From Sphingobacteriaceae bacterium (GTDB lineage Bacteria; Bacteroidota; Bacteroidia; B-17B0; Aurantibacillaceae), in assembly GCA_947453445.1 (NCBI GenBank), contig CANGGP010000028.1:1-39272 (forward strand): 39,272 nt of DNA. Direction: 5' to 3'. The notes under the pieces were generated by a model, which ran no database searches, was not told the origin of the DNA, and saw only the letters and a list, made by a program, of their open reading frames with translations. A program made the position numbers and the translations under genes. Shown piece after piece: positions 9,001 to 17,701 of this stretch. Position 1 is the stretch's first letter; each line of letters starts with the position of its first letter.

Positions 9001-9666
9001 CTAACAACGGCTAAATGCTTGTTTTGTTTTTGGTACACGATTCGATTTTAGTTTTTGAATCAAATCGTATTTTCCGCTCACTACTTCTGAAGAATAGTCG
9101 AACCAATAATTTTCAATTTTATTGCCCGCAAACTGAATAATGGCGATTTGACTCGAATTGCTTCGGCTGCCATTATAACAAGCAATAATTAAACAGTTCG
9201 CGTCTATGCCGGCATATATTAATTTTTTATTCGGTAAATTTTTCTGAACCAATTGCACTTCAGCCAGTGAATCATGAAGGGCGGCGTTATAATATTTCTT
9301 TCCTGTAAAAATGGGCTCCAAATTACACAATGTTCCATTTTGCCATTCTTCATCTTTTGCAGCCATTTTAAAATCGTCGACAAACTGAACTTCTTTTAAA
9401 AAACTTTGAATAAAGCTTGGAATATTTTTGGCAGTTGTAATCTCTGTAAAGTTTTGTGAAAAGAGATTTTTCGTTAAATCTTTTTTATTCAGATTTTGCT
9501 CAATGATGTGAAGGTTAATGTGGTATGCACTCCCAACTTTTTCAACGCTTTTCTGATGTTCAGTCGAAGACGGTAATGTTTGATCCTTCTTGGCAACATT
9601 TTGTTTGTTGCAAGAAAAATAGCTTACACCAATTGCAAGCAGAAATAGTTTAAACTTTAAACGCAT
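9001..9666 (-). CDS. hypothetical lipoprotein
   Basis: A 221-residue predicted lipoprotein with no domain I recognise. The N-terminus MRLKFKLFLLAIGVSYFSC is a lipoprotein signal, with the likely lipidated Cys at residue 19. A charged, Lys/Gln-rich linker follows. The mature part is a mixed alpha/beta sequence with no visible catalytic motif. It lies 74 bases downstream of the T9SS propeller gene on the same strand and converges with the TonB-dependent receptor gene. It is small, but the coding frame is clean with a good signal peptide. Confidence 0.7.
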   Translation of the reverse strand: MRLKFKLFLLAIGVSYFSCNKQNVAKKDQTLPSSTEHQKSVEKVGSAYHINLHIIEQNLNKKDLTKNLFSQNFTEITTAKNIPSFIQSFLKEVQFVDDFKMAAKDEEWQNGTLCNLEPIFTGKKYYNAALHDSLAEVQLVQKNLPNKKLIYAGIDANCLIIACYNGSRSNSSQIAIIQFAGNKIENYWFDYSSEVVSGKYDLIQKLKSNRVPKTKQAFSRC

Positions 9667-9740
9667 TGTATATTGGTATTAAAATAAATCCTATTACTAA
9701 GGCCTAAGGGGCGTTTCAATCCATCTAAAACACAAACACC

Positions 9741-12700
9741 CTATTCCCTCACCAACTTCAACAACTGCACTTTATTGTCGCTTGTTTTCACCTTAATGGT
9801 GTATACGCCAATTGCCAATGATGATAAGTTGAGCACTGTTTCATTTTTATCACGCTTAAAGGTTAGGCTTTGTTTATACACTTGTTTTCCTGTAATGTCC
9901 ATCACTTCAATTTCGGCTTGTACAATTTTATCGCTTTTACAAGTTAAGGTTACTTTGCCCGTGCTAGGATTTGGAAACACAGAAAACCAATTTAATGAAT
10001 TGGCAATGGTAGCAATTCCATCACACTTCGACACAAAAATGCTTAATGAATCCACATCGGTACAACCGTTAGGATCTTGTGCATTCACTGTAAAAGTTTG
10101 CGAAACACCCGCTGTGAAGGTGATTGACGAAGCTACTGTAAAACCAGGTGACCAAGTAAAATTTTGTGCGCCGCTCACTGAAACAGTTACTTCTTCATCG
10201 ATACAAACTGTATTTGAAGGAATACTAAAACTAATATTCGGACTAGCGAGAACCGTTATGGTTTTTGTTGACACATTGCCGGCGCCAATGCTATTTGATG
10301 CCATCATTTGAACTGTGTAAGTGCCTGCGTTGGCAAAACTCACCGTTGGATTTTGTGCGCTTGCATTAAAGCTAACGCCTGTGTTTGGCGACACCGACCA
10401 GCTCCAGGTTGAAGGACTGTTGTTGGATGCATCCTTAAAAACCTTGCTGGTACCTGAACAAATAGTGCCAGTATAAGTATAATTACTTACCGGTGGGGCT
10501 GTTACTTGAAATACATCTACTTGATAAACCCCTCTACCATAAGTTGCCGCGCGCAATTTACCCGGGCTTGCCGGAGAAATCTCCATGTCATGCACAGGTA
10601 CATTTGGCAAGCCAGTATTATACAAAGTCCAAGTGTTGGTGTTGATGTCTTTAAAATAAACACCAACATCCATGCCCACGTAAATTAAATCGCTAGAGCC
10701 CGGTTGATACACAGAACAGTTTGCAGGAATATTAGGAAGGTTGTAAGTAATGTTGGTCCAAGTGCTGCCACCATTGATAGATTGAAACACTTTATTAGGT
10801 GCAGAATAACCGCTTAAGGTCACCCATACTTTGTTAGGATCGGTAGGACTAACGGTGATGAAAGTTGGTGCACCAAAAGAAGTTGGCACGCCCGAAAGGC
10901 CCGTCCATGTAACTCCGCCATCGGTGGTTTTTCTTAAACTGGTGCCATGAATCACATAAATCACTTGGTTGTTTGATGGTGCAATGGCAAACTCAACAAT
11001 GGTGCCGCTTCCGCCGGTAGCTGTTAATTGTATCCATGATGCGCCCAAATTATTCGACACAAACATTTGCGAGAACCCGGCATACAAGCGCGAAGCCACC
11101 GTAGGATCTTGTTTCCAAGGTGTTACCCATCCTCCAGTGCCGCTAATGCCCGAGGTAGCACCGGTCCATGATGTGCCGCCTGTGGTTGATCGGTTTAATC
11201 CGCCATTAGGATTTGAAGCAAACATGTTTAAATCATTTGTGCGGTCAATAAAACAATCCATGCCATCACCGGCCATACTGGCGGTATATGTGGTGCCTGT
11301 GTAAATGTTCGAACCGTTATCTTGGTGACCGGTAATCCATTTGTTTGGTGAAATAGATGATAAACCAATTTTATAAATCTGTGCAATGTTACGGCTGTTG
11401 TTTAAATCGAGCCAATTGGTGGTGTTGTATTTAAACACCCCTCCATCGGTAGCGGCATATAAGGCGCCTGAAGGATTATAATCCAAATCGTGGTGATCGG
11501 CTTTTAAGTAAACTGAAGGCGCGGTTGTGCCAATCCAGCAGCCGGTGCAGGTCCATGAGCCTGTTGCGCCGCCAGAATTACTCGACCAAACATTCACACC
11601 ACCCACACTTACCTTATTTTTATCTAAAGGCGAAACGGCCAAAGCCAAATCGTACCAGCCTTGTCCACCACCCGCAGTGCCTGCACAAGAGTTGGCCAAA
11701 ATATCAGGTGAACTCGACATTAAGCTGAAAGCCGCGCCACTGTTTACGGAGCGGTATAATCCAAGAAATCCATTTGAGGTGCTGTTGGAAGCTAACAAAT
11801 AAACGTAAGTTGGGTCATTGGCTGTTACAGCAATACACATTCTGTTGGCACCGGTTGAAATACCTGCGCTAATGGTGGTGAATGAGCTTCCGCCATTGGT
11901 TGAAAGGAAAAAAGCTGTGCCTGAAGCATATACTGTTGTAGTGTCGCCCGGTTTGAATTCAACATCGTATGTATTGTTGCCATTAACTGAAGTCCAAGTA
12001 ACACCGCCATTTAAAGTGCGATAAATACCAATACTGGTGGCAGCAAAAACAGTGTTGTGGTTTAAGGGATTTACAATCAAACGGCGTATTTGGCGTTGTT
12101 GACTCAAGGCAAAAGTAAGTGAAGTGGCCGCCCATGTTTGGCCGCCATCGGTTGATTTTAAAATACCCATTGAAGGGGTATCACCTGCATCGCCATCGCC
12201 GGTGGCCAAATACATAATATTTGTGTTGGTTGATGCCACTGCTAAATCAGAACAGCCAATAATTGAAAGGTTATCAGTATTGGTGGTCCATGTAACGCCG
12301 TCGTCGGTTGTTTTCCATAAGCCACCTGCAGGAGCGCCTGCCCAAAAAGTTGTTGGTGTGGTTGGATGAAAAGTAATAAAATTATCACGGCCTGCTTTGC
12401 GCGGAAATCCATTGGTGGCAAGGCCTTGCATAGGTCCCATAGGGCCCATAGCGGTCCATGTAGTTGAAGCTGTTTGGCTGTTATGATTTAATCTGCCCGG
12501 TTGTGTTGTAGCCGGTTTAAAGTTCATGTAGTTTAGCCAGGTTTGGTTCAATAAACTTAAATCACCGCTCGGGTAAACACGTTGCTCAACATAATTCTCC
12601 CAACGTTTAAATGGTTTGTATCCGTTACCTGAAACCGTAACATCTTTGTCCTTCCAATATTCATTAAAGGCTTTTTGTATATCGTAAAAATTTGCACCAG

Positions 12701-12782
12701 GTTGTTGCAACATTTCGACCCAAGATTGTGATTTGGCAAATGTTGTACAAAAGATGATCAGAATGGCTAAAAATTTCTTCAT
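9741..12782 (-). CDS. T9SS-exported BNR/sortilin-like beta-propeller protein with PKD domain
   Basis: A 1013-residue secreted protein. The signal peptide is residues 1-18. The region of about 105-760 repeats the BNR/sialidase Asp-box and sortilin-type pattern (such as STDGGQTWAA, SVNGGVTWT-like and STTGGTSWTG), which folds as one or two beta-propellers. A PKD-like domain follows at about 775-850, with SWSVSPNTGVSFN and AGTYTVQMMASN. A further Ig-like domain follows that. The T9SS type A sorting domain makes up the last ~80 residues (VFPNPSTGKVTLTC ... YTIKVKTSDNKVQLLKLVRE). The machinery that would export it is not in the window. Such proteins are surface-bound or released, and binding or hydrolysis of polymers is possible, but no catalytic set is evident. 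Confidence 0.86.
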   Translation of the reverse strand: MKKFLAILIIFCTTFAKSQSWVEMLQQPGANFYDIQKAFNEYWKDKDVTVSGNGYKPFKRWENYVEQRVYPSGDLSLLNQTWLNYMNFKPATTQPGRLNHNSQTASTTWTAMGPMGPMQGLATNGFPRKAGRDNFITFHPTTPTTFWAGAPAGGLWKTTDDGVTWTTNTDNLSIIGCSDLAVASTNTNIMYLATGDGDAGDTPSMGILKSTDGGQTWAATSLTFALSQQRQIRRLIVNPLNHNTVFAATSIGIYRTLNGGVTWTSVNGNNTYDVEFKPGDTTTVYASGTAFFLSTNGGSSFTTISAGISTGANRMCIAVTANDPTYVYLLASNSTSNGFLGLYRSVNSGAAFSLMSSSPDILANSCAGTAGGGQGWYDLALAVSPLDKNKVSVGGVNVWSSNSGGATGSWTCTGCWIGTTAPSVYLKADHHDLDYNPSGALYAATDGGVFKYNTTNWLDLNNSRNIAQIYKIGLSSISPNKWITGHQDNGSNIYTGTTYTASMAGDGMDCFIDRTNDLNMFASNPNGGLNRSTTGGTSWTGATSGISGTGGWVTPWKQDPTVASRLYAGFSQMFVSNNLGASWIQLTATGGSGTIVEFAIAPSNNQVIYVIHGTSLRKTTDGGVTWTGLSGVPTSFGAPTFITVSPTDPNKVWVTLSGYSAPNKVFQSINGGSTWTNITYNLPNIPANCSVYQPGSSDLIYVGMDVGVYFKDINTNTWTLYNTGLPNVPVHDMEISPASPGKLRAATYGRGVYQVDVFQVTAPPVSNYTYTGTICSGTSKVFKDASNNSPSTWSWSVSPNTGVSFNASAQNPTVSFANAGTYTVQMMASNSIGAGNVSTKTITVLASPNISFSIPSNTVCIDEEVTVSVSGAQNFTWSPGFTVASSITFTAGVSQTFTVNAQDPNGCTDVDSLSIFVSKCDGIATIANSLNWFSVFPNPSTGKVTLTCKSDKIVQAEIEVMDITGKQVYKQSLTFKRDKNETVLNLSSLAIGVYTIKVKTSDNKVQLLKLVRE

Positions 12783-12799
12783 AATATTTAATTGATTTA

Positions 12800-12830
12800 T
12801 AAAGCTATTAAATCCTTTTTAGTTAATCAA
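12800..12830 (-). promoter_or_regulatory. predicted Bacteroidota promoter for the 9741-12782 gene
   Basis: On the minus strand, TTTG with its TTG at 12830-12828 is followed by a 20-base spacer and TAGCTTTA at 12807-12800. This matches the Bacteroidota pattern TTTG-N19/20-TAnnTTTG except for the last base. It would start transcription about 25 bases upstream of the ATG at 12782. Confidence 0.4.
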
Positions 12831-12924
12831 AAAAAAGATGACCCTTGAACAGAAGCGAGCTTTTGTTTAATGAGAATTGGAATTGTACAATATTCAAAGC
12901 CCAAACAAATTATTATATTTGAGC

Positions 12925-13416
12925 ATGCATAAAATTCAAACTTTGTTATTGTTTTTTTCTTTTATAAGTATTGGGCTTTTAAAAGCTCAAAAAGAAAAAA
13001 TTACCTTGGTTTTTACTTTTAAATCACAATACTGCAATGGCGCACGCCCAACACCTGAAATGTTGCTTGAGGCTGAAAAAAGTAAGGCATACGCCAATAA
13101 AACCATTGTGATTGTAAGTGATAAATTTAAAGTGGACTCCGGCAAAACCGATGCAAAAGGCCAATTGAAAATAAAAATCAAGAAAGGCCAGTACAAAGTT
13201 TATGAAGCTTGGAAGTTTTACAAATTAGGTCCCGGTGGCGCCGATGTTTCGAAGTTTGACAAAGAGTGTTTAAAAATGGAATGGGAAAGGCAATTGTATG
13301 TAATAACCAAAGACGGGAAATCTACCAAGATTGATGCCAGTGGCGAAATTTTGGAGCAATGCCCTTGGGGTTTACCTTGTATACGTCCCGAAAACATTGG
13401 TCCCATTCCTGAATAA
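12925..13416 (+). CDS. small secreted protein with Cna-B/carboxypeptidase-like fold
   Basis: A 163-residue exported protein of unknown function. The ATG at 12925 was chosen because the signal peptide MHKIQTLLLFFSFISIGLLKAQ starts there. The reading frame also extends upstream to a TTG at 12877, which would bury the signal. The segment KVDSGKTDAKGQLKIKIKKGQYKVYEA has the beta-strand turn pattern of Cna-B or carboxypeptidase regulatory-like domains. The C-terminus is Cys- and Pro-rich (EQCPWGLPCIRPENIGPIPE). It is followed after 18 bases by the MORN-repeat lipoprotein gene and probably shares its transcript. Confidence 0.72.
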   Translation: MHKIQTLLLFFSFISIGLLKAQKEKITLVFTFKSQYCNGARPTPEMLLEAEKSKAYANKTIVIVSDKFKVDSGKTDAKGQLKIKIKKGQYKVYEAWKFYKLGPGGADVSKFDKECLKMEWERQLYVITKDGKSTKIDASGEILEQCPWGLPCIRPENIGPIPE

Positions 13417-13434
13417 TCTCAATGCCTTGGAAGC

Positions 13435-14316
13435 ATGAAAAAAACCCTAGTTGTATTCAATATTACTTGCATTTGCACTTTGATTCTTTTATTCAATGCC
13501 TGTAATTCTAATCCTGAAAAAACAGGCGGCGAAAAAATTGTTTATTTCGAAGACGGTAAAACCATCCGACAAAAAATAAATTATCAAAACGAATTAAAAA
13601 ACGGTCCGGCTTTCGAGTACTTTGAGAATGGGCGCATCAAGGTAAAACGATTTTATGTGAACGATACTTTAAATGATTCTTCTTTGATATTTTACAAAGA
13701 CGGTAAGCTTAAATCTGCGCAATTTTATTTGAATAAATTAAAACACGGTTGTTGGCGTGAGTATAATAAAGAAGGGCATCTGTATTCTGAAATTTATTTC
13801 AAGAAAGGACTTCTAGACAGTACATCAACGGAATATACATACAGAACCGGAAAAGTATTGACCCGGGTAACTTACAAAGATGGGCTAAAAAATGGCTTGG
13901 AAGAATTGTATTACAGCAACGGCAAACCTAAAAGCAAGGCATACTATGCTTTTGGATTACCATGTTACGGTACCGAAGAGTGGCTCGACAACGGCAAAAA
14001 AATAAACAACGATTTTAAAATTAACATTCAAGAGAATGATCAGATTGCACTTCAAAACAAATTGAGTTATATCATTACACTTGAAAACCCTGAAGAAGAC
14101 GATGTTGTTTACCGCGTTTTGCAGGTCGGAGAAGGACAAGCAGTGGGCTCTACTTACCCCTTAATAAAAACAAATGGAAGATTTGTGCTTGAATTTGATG
14201 TACCCAAAGGTGGGTTTGTGATGGAAAACGTAGTTTTGGCAGCCTACCGCAGCACAGGATTTAAAAACACTTACATCAAAAAAACAAGTTTCAATATTTC
14301 AAAAAATAGTTTTTAA
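13435..14316 (+). CDS. MORN-variant repeat lipoprotein (YwqK-like)
   Basis: A 293-residue predicted lipoprotein with lipobox LFNAC at about Cys23. Residues 35-190 hold roughly six MORN-type repeats of the form G-x-x-K-x-x-x-x-Y-x-N-G-x-x-x-G (for example YFENGRIKVKRFY, YYSNGKPKSKAYY, EWLDNGKKI). This pattern often gives the database label 'YwqK family antitoxin', but there is no toxin partner here and the lipobox argues for an envelope protein. The C-terminal ~100 residues form a separate beta-rich region. Function unknown. The gene meets the converging transglutaminase-like gene with a 4-base overlap of stop codons. Confidence 0.82.
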   Translation: MKKTLVVFNITCICTLILLFNACNSNPEKTGGEKIVYFEDGKTIRQKINYQNELKNGPAFEYFENGRIKVKRFYVNDTLNDSSLIFYKDGKLKSAQFYLNKLKHGCWREYNKEGHLYSEIYFKKGLLDSTSTEYTYRTGKVLTRVTYKDGLKNGLEELYYSNGKPKSKAYYAFGLPCYGTEEWLDNGKKINNDFKINIQENDQIALQNKLSYIITLENPEEDDVVYRVLQVGEGQAVGSTYPLIKTNGRFVLEFDVPKGGFVMENVVLAAYRSTGFKNTYIKKTSFNISKNSF

Positions 14317-15893
14317 CGCACTTGCATTAATCGCATTTGTAAACCAAAATTATTTGGCGCATAAATTAAACCCGTTTTTAGTAAGCTTTTGGTTTTATTT
14401 ACATTCCCTTTCGTATAATAATACGCGGCCGCCTCTGAAAAGGCACGCTCTACTGCAATTTCTTTGGGATAGATGTCTTTTTTTGATTTCATTATTTGTG
14501 TAAAAACTTGCAAATATGCTTCGCCCTCGTTTGCGTTTTTTAAATAAAAATTTCGGTATATCAAGTCCAAAACACATGTGGCTTTTAAAATCACATATTG
14601 ATCATTGTCTTTTAAATAATCAAATTCGTTGGCATAGGCTTCCAATAATTTGATATTATTTTCAGGTTGTTCATTTTGTTCGAGATCCAATATTAAACGG
14701 TTTGATATAATGCCTTGCAAGTTTACATGCTTAGGATTTATTTGATAAGCCGTTTTCATGTGATCAAAAGTAGATGGTTTATCAGTGCGATTAAACAAGG
14801 CCAAACGCGCCAATTCATAGTGGTATTCGAAGGTAATTTCAGCTTTAACACTCGAATCCTGCAAACAGTTGGTCATTACATCAAATGCCTCTTTTGTTTT
14901 TGGCTCATCTGAATTCGCGATTAATACATCATTCATCAGTCTGAGAAATTCATTTCGAAGATATTGGTTTGTAATTTCAGGGTCTTTGTTATTATGAAAT
15001 CGACACAAACACAAGAGTTCTTTTAAATGGGTATCGGTTTTGTAATTGTTATTGCTTGTTTGATACAATAATAAATAACGCAACAAGTATTTATTTCTAA
15101 GGCTGGGATCTACCACATAAGCTTTTTTAATCTCCTGCAAGGCCAGGTCGAACTGACTGTTGTCGGCATAATACAAAGCGTAATTGGCGTATTGAATGCC
15201 CGGCATATGTTCGAAATCAATGCCTGCACTAGTGTAATAATGTTTAGCGAAAATCGAATCCGGAGGCTCGTTGTCGTATTCTTCTTTGGTGATGAGCTTA
15301 GAATTCAATAAATATTTGTTGTACTTCTGCACCAATGCCGGACTAATTTGAAGGTAACCATTTTCGGGACTGGTGGTTTCAATTAAAATCGCTTCTTGTT
15401 GCGGAAACGCTGTGATGTAAACATGTTGCGGTTGTTCTTGAATACGAAAAGGAATATTCATTTTATCCAATACAATGGCAAACAAGGCAGTTGATGAAAC
15501 ACAATTGTACTCGCCCCTTTCGAAGATGTCTGAAAAACTGTTTTGCATTTTATAAACCCTCAAAAACTCCCTGTGTACAGCCTTATAAACCGCTTTCACT
15601 TTTTTAGCGTTTGATAGGCCTTTGGTTTGTTGCATTAAATCAGAAACAAAAAGATTAATCAGCAAGTGTGCTTTTACTGAACTAAAAAAGTTATCGCGAT
15701 TGTACGACATCAACATTAAATCAATAATGTCTTTTTTTTGATTTTGCGAAGTGAAGTTTTGGAAAAATTCTTTTTCACTACCGTTTTTAAAAACCAATTC
15801 CGAAAATTTCACCAAAGAATCGTTATTTGCCTTGAAGCTGAACGCAAACAATAAAAAGAGGTAAAATATGGGCTTTGTTATTTTCAATTTCAC
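14313..15893 (-). CDS. transglutaminase-like protein with TPR-type C-terminus
   Basis: A 526-residue exported protein. It starts with GTG at 15893, the codon that gives a complete signal peptide (KLKITKPIFYLFLLFAFSFK). Residues about 75-190 look like a transglutaminase-like cysteine-peptidase fold: Cys in RGEYNCVSSTALFAIVL, His in QPQHVYIT and an acidic residue in LIETTSPENGYLQ form a plausible Cys-His-Asp/Glu triad. The rest is helical, with TPR-like repeats (DLALQEIKKAYVVDPS, HMKTAYQINPKHVNLQG, SLLKTGLIYAPNNFG). It could act as a protease or as a non-catalytic scaffold in the periplasm. The substrate is unknown. Confidence 0.75.
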   Translation of the reverse strand: MKLKITKPIFYLFLLFAFSFKANNDSLVKFSELVFKNGSEKEFFQNFTSQNQKKDIIDLMLMSYNRDNFFSSVKAHLLINLFVSDLMQQTKGLSNAKKVKAVYKAVHREFLRVYKMQNSFSDIFERGEYNCVSSTALFAIVLDKMNIPFRIQEQPQHVYITAFPQQEAILIETTSPENGYLQISPALVQKYNKYLLNSKLITKEEYDNEPPDSIFAKHYYTSAGIDFEHMPGIQYANYALYYADNSQFDLALQEIKKAYVVDPSLRNKYLLRYLLLYQTSNNNYKTDTHLKELLCLCRFHNNKDPEITNQYLRNEFLRLMNDVLIANSDEPKTKEAFDVMTNCLQDSSVKAEITFEYHYELARLALFNRTDKPSTFDHMKTAYQINPKHVNLQGIISNRLILDLEQNEQPENNIKLLEAYANEFDYLKDNDQYVILKATCVLDLIYRNFYLKNANEGEAYLQVFTQIMKSKKDIYPKEIAVERAFSEAAAYYYTKGNVNKTKSLLKTGLIYAPNNFGLQMRLMQVR

Positions 15894-15952
15894 CTGAAAT
15901 TAAATCATTTCAATAAAATAATCAATTATTTGTTTTTCTACTTTGCGAAAAA

Positions 15953-16717
15953 TTAAGCGATGCCCCTTGATTTTTTAATGTGCTCGTAGGCTTCCTGTAC
16001 TTTTTGAAATTTTTCCTTAGCGCCTTTTTGATATTCCTCACCCATGTGAATCACTTTATCAGGATGATAGCGGATGGCCATTTGGCGGTAAGCTTTTTTA
16101 ATTTCTTCCTCTGTTGCGCTTGGCTCAATGCCCAATACATGGTAATCGGCATTGGCATCGCGGTAAAACATGCTTTTGATACTTTCAAAATCACTGCTAG
16201 GAATATCCAATAATTGGGCAATGTGTTTTAAAACTTGTATTTCGCTATCGGCCACATGACCGTCGGATTTGGCCAAACCGAACAAATAATGCAAAAGTTG
16301 AATACGAACTTCAACTTGGGTGCGCATTTTTATGTCGCCACAAATTTGTTGCAAAGGAATTTCGGCCCCGTCTAAAAAATGTTTTAATACCTGTAGATGT
16401 TCGGTGGTAAAAGCCGGGCCGAATTGTTGTGAAAAAAAAGACTTGATAAAATCCAATTCTGATTTTAACACCTTGCCATCGGCGCGCATCACGGCTGCCG
16501 AAAGCGACATGAGCATGGTGGCAAAATCGCTGCGAGCACCACCGGCATGTTGACGGTAATATGTAAACACATCATCGGCGCTTTCCTTGCCGTTTTTTGA
16601 ATTTCCGCCGGCTGCAAAAGCATCAATCACCGAGCCAATAACAAAACCAATAACAGCACCAAAAACGCTGCGTCCTAAAAGAAAAAAACCAATAAAAGCT
16701 CCGGCAAATTTGTACAC
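15953..16717 (-). CDS. TerB-DnaJ co-chaperone (DjlA-like)
   Basis: A 254-residue protein with a glycine-rich hydrophobic N-terminus (GAFIGFFLLGRSVFGAVIGFVIGSVI) that probably anchors it in the inner membrane. A TerB-like helical domain covers about 60-180 (LMSLSAAVMRADGKVLKSEL and GLAKSDGHVADSE). A C-terminal J domain at about 190-254 has the HPD tripeptide in AIRYHPDK. This order is that of DjlA, which stimulates DnaK ATPase activity. The start is GTG at 16717. An in-frame stop lies three codons upstream and no ATG fits. It is transcribed in the same direction as nadK, 84 bases downstream of it. Confidence 0.88.
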   Translation of the reverse strand: MYKFAGAFIGFFLLGRSVFGAVIGFVIGSVIDAFAAGGNSKNGKESADDVFTYYRQHAGGARSDFATMLMSLSAAVMRADGKVLKSELDFIKSFFSQQFGPAFTTEHLQVLKHFLDGAEIPLQQICGDIKMRTQVEVRIQLLHYLFGLAKSDGHVADSEIQVLKHIAQLLDIPSSDFESIKSMFYRDANADYHVLGIEPSATEEEIKKAYRQMAIRYHPDKVIHMGEEYQKGAKEKFQKVQEAYEHIKKSRGIA

Positions 16718-16801
16718 AAATAATTAATTAAAATGAGGGTTAAAGATACAATTTGTTGCCCTGAAAAGTGATTTTTGACAAGGAAAATAAACCGTTAAAC
16801 A

Positions 16802-17680
16802 TTATTTTCGGGTGTCCATGCCCCACATCATTTTATTGCGCAGTGTGCTGAAAAAATGTTGGCCTTCGAGGTTGATGAGGTTTAAGCGGAAAGCGGCTTT
16901 TTTGATTTTTATTTCGGTTTGAAAAGGAATTTCAGAAGTGCGGCTGTCTAGTGATACATTAAAGCTGCTGCCTCTGCCCGACACCACAAAACGGGCCTCC
17001 TTATCGTTGGAAATCACAATTGGGCGTACCGATAAATTATGCGGTGCAATGGGTGTAATAATAAAATTATCCGAATCAGGCATCATAATTGGTCCGCCGC
17101 AACTCAATGAATAAGCCGTTGAGCCGGTAGGTGTAGAAACAATTAAACCATCCGAAAAGTACGAGTTTAGAAAAATATCATCCACATAAGTATCGATGTG
17201 AATCATCGAACTACTATCCTTTTTATGAATGGTAAATTCATTTAATGCGTAATTCACTTCGCCGAAATGATCCGAACAGCCAACCAATTTAATGAGCACC
17301 CGTTTATCGAGTGTATATTTTTCTTTGAGTAAAAGTTCGATGGCTTTGGCCAAATCACTTTTATTCACTGTTGCCAAAAAACCTAAACGACCTGTGTTGA
17401 CGCCTAATATTGGAATGCCCGAATTGCGCACATGGGTAATGGTTTCGAGCATGGTACCATCACCGCCCAAACAAATCACATAATATGCTTTGGCAATTAG
17501 TTGTTCGGAAGTAGAAAAAGTAGGGAGATCTAATTTAAAATTGTGTTTTGTTTTTAGAAAACGGTAGAAAGGCTCATAAATCATGAGATCTACATTTTCC
17601 TGTTTTAGCAACTGGTAAATTTGCTCCACGTATGCCGAGTGGTTATCTTTTGTTGATCGAGCGTAAACGGCAATAGTCAT
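16802..17680 (-). CDS. nadK: NAD kinase
   Basis: Phosphorylates NAD+ at the 2' hydroxyl of its adenosine ribose to make NADP+. The 292-residue length is normal for the bacterial enzyme. The diagnostic GGDGT motif is at residues 72-76 (Asp74 is the expected catalytic residue), followed by GIPILGVNTGRLGFLATV. The second conserved block is SDGLIVSTPTGSTAYSLSCGG, and later NLSVRPIVI. The ATG at 17680 gives the standard start MTIAVYARS. It lies 21 bases downstream of selD on the same strand. Confidence 0.96.
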   Translation of the reverse strand: MTIAVYARSTKDNHSAYVEQIYQLLKQENVDLMIYEPFYRFLKTKHNFKLDLPTFSTSEQLIAKAYYVICLGGDGTMLETITHVRNSGIPILGVNTGRLGFLATVNKSDLAKAIELLLKEKYTLDKRVLIKLVGCSDHFGEVNYALNEFTIHKKDSSSMIHIDTYVDDIFLNSYFSDGLIVSTPTGSTAYSLSCGGPIMMPDSDNFIITPIAPHNLSVRPIVISNDKEARFVVSGRGSSFNVSLDSRTSEIPFQTEIKIKKAAFRLNLINLEGQHFFSTLRNKMMWGMDTRK

Positions 17681-17701
17681 ACTTCAAAGATAAGCATTAA
17701 T

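Noticed and set aside
9775-12369. Several plus-strand open frames of 60-178 codons opposite the propeller protein gene.
   Set aside because: They are shadows of the minus-strand coding sequence. None has a domain or signal peptide, and the minus-strand protein has clear repeats and a sorting domain.
12914-12921. TATATTTG, a perfect -7 match before the small secreted protein gene.
   Set aside because: No TTG lies at the right distance, and transcription would begin at or inside the start codon at 12925.
13435-14316. Reading the MORN-repeat gene as an antitoxin of a toxin-antitoxin pair.
   Set aside because: The 'YwqK antitoxin' label comes from the repeat only. The protein has a lipobox and there is no toxin gene beside it.
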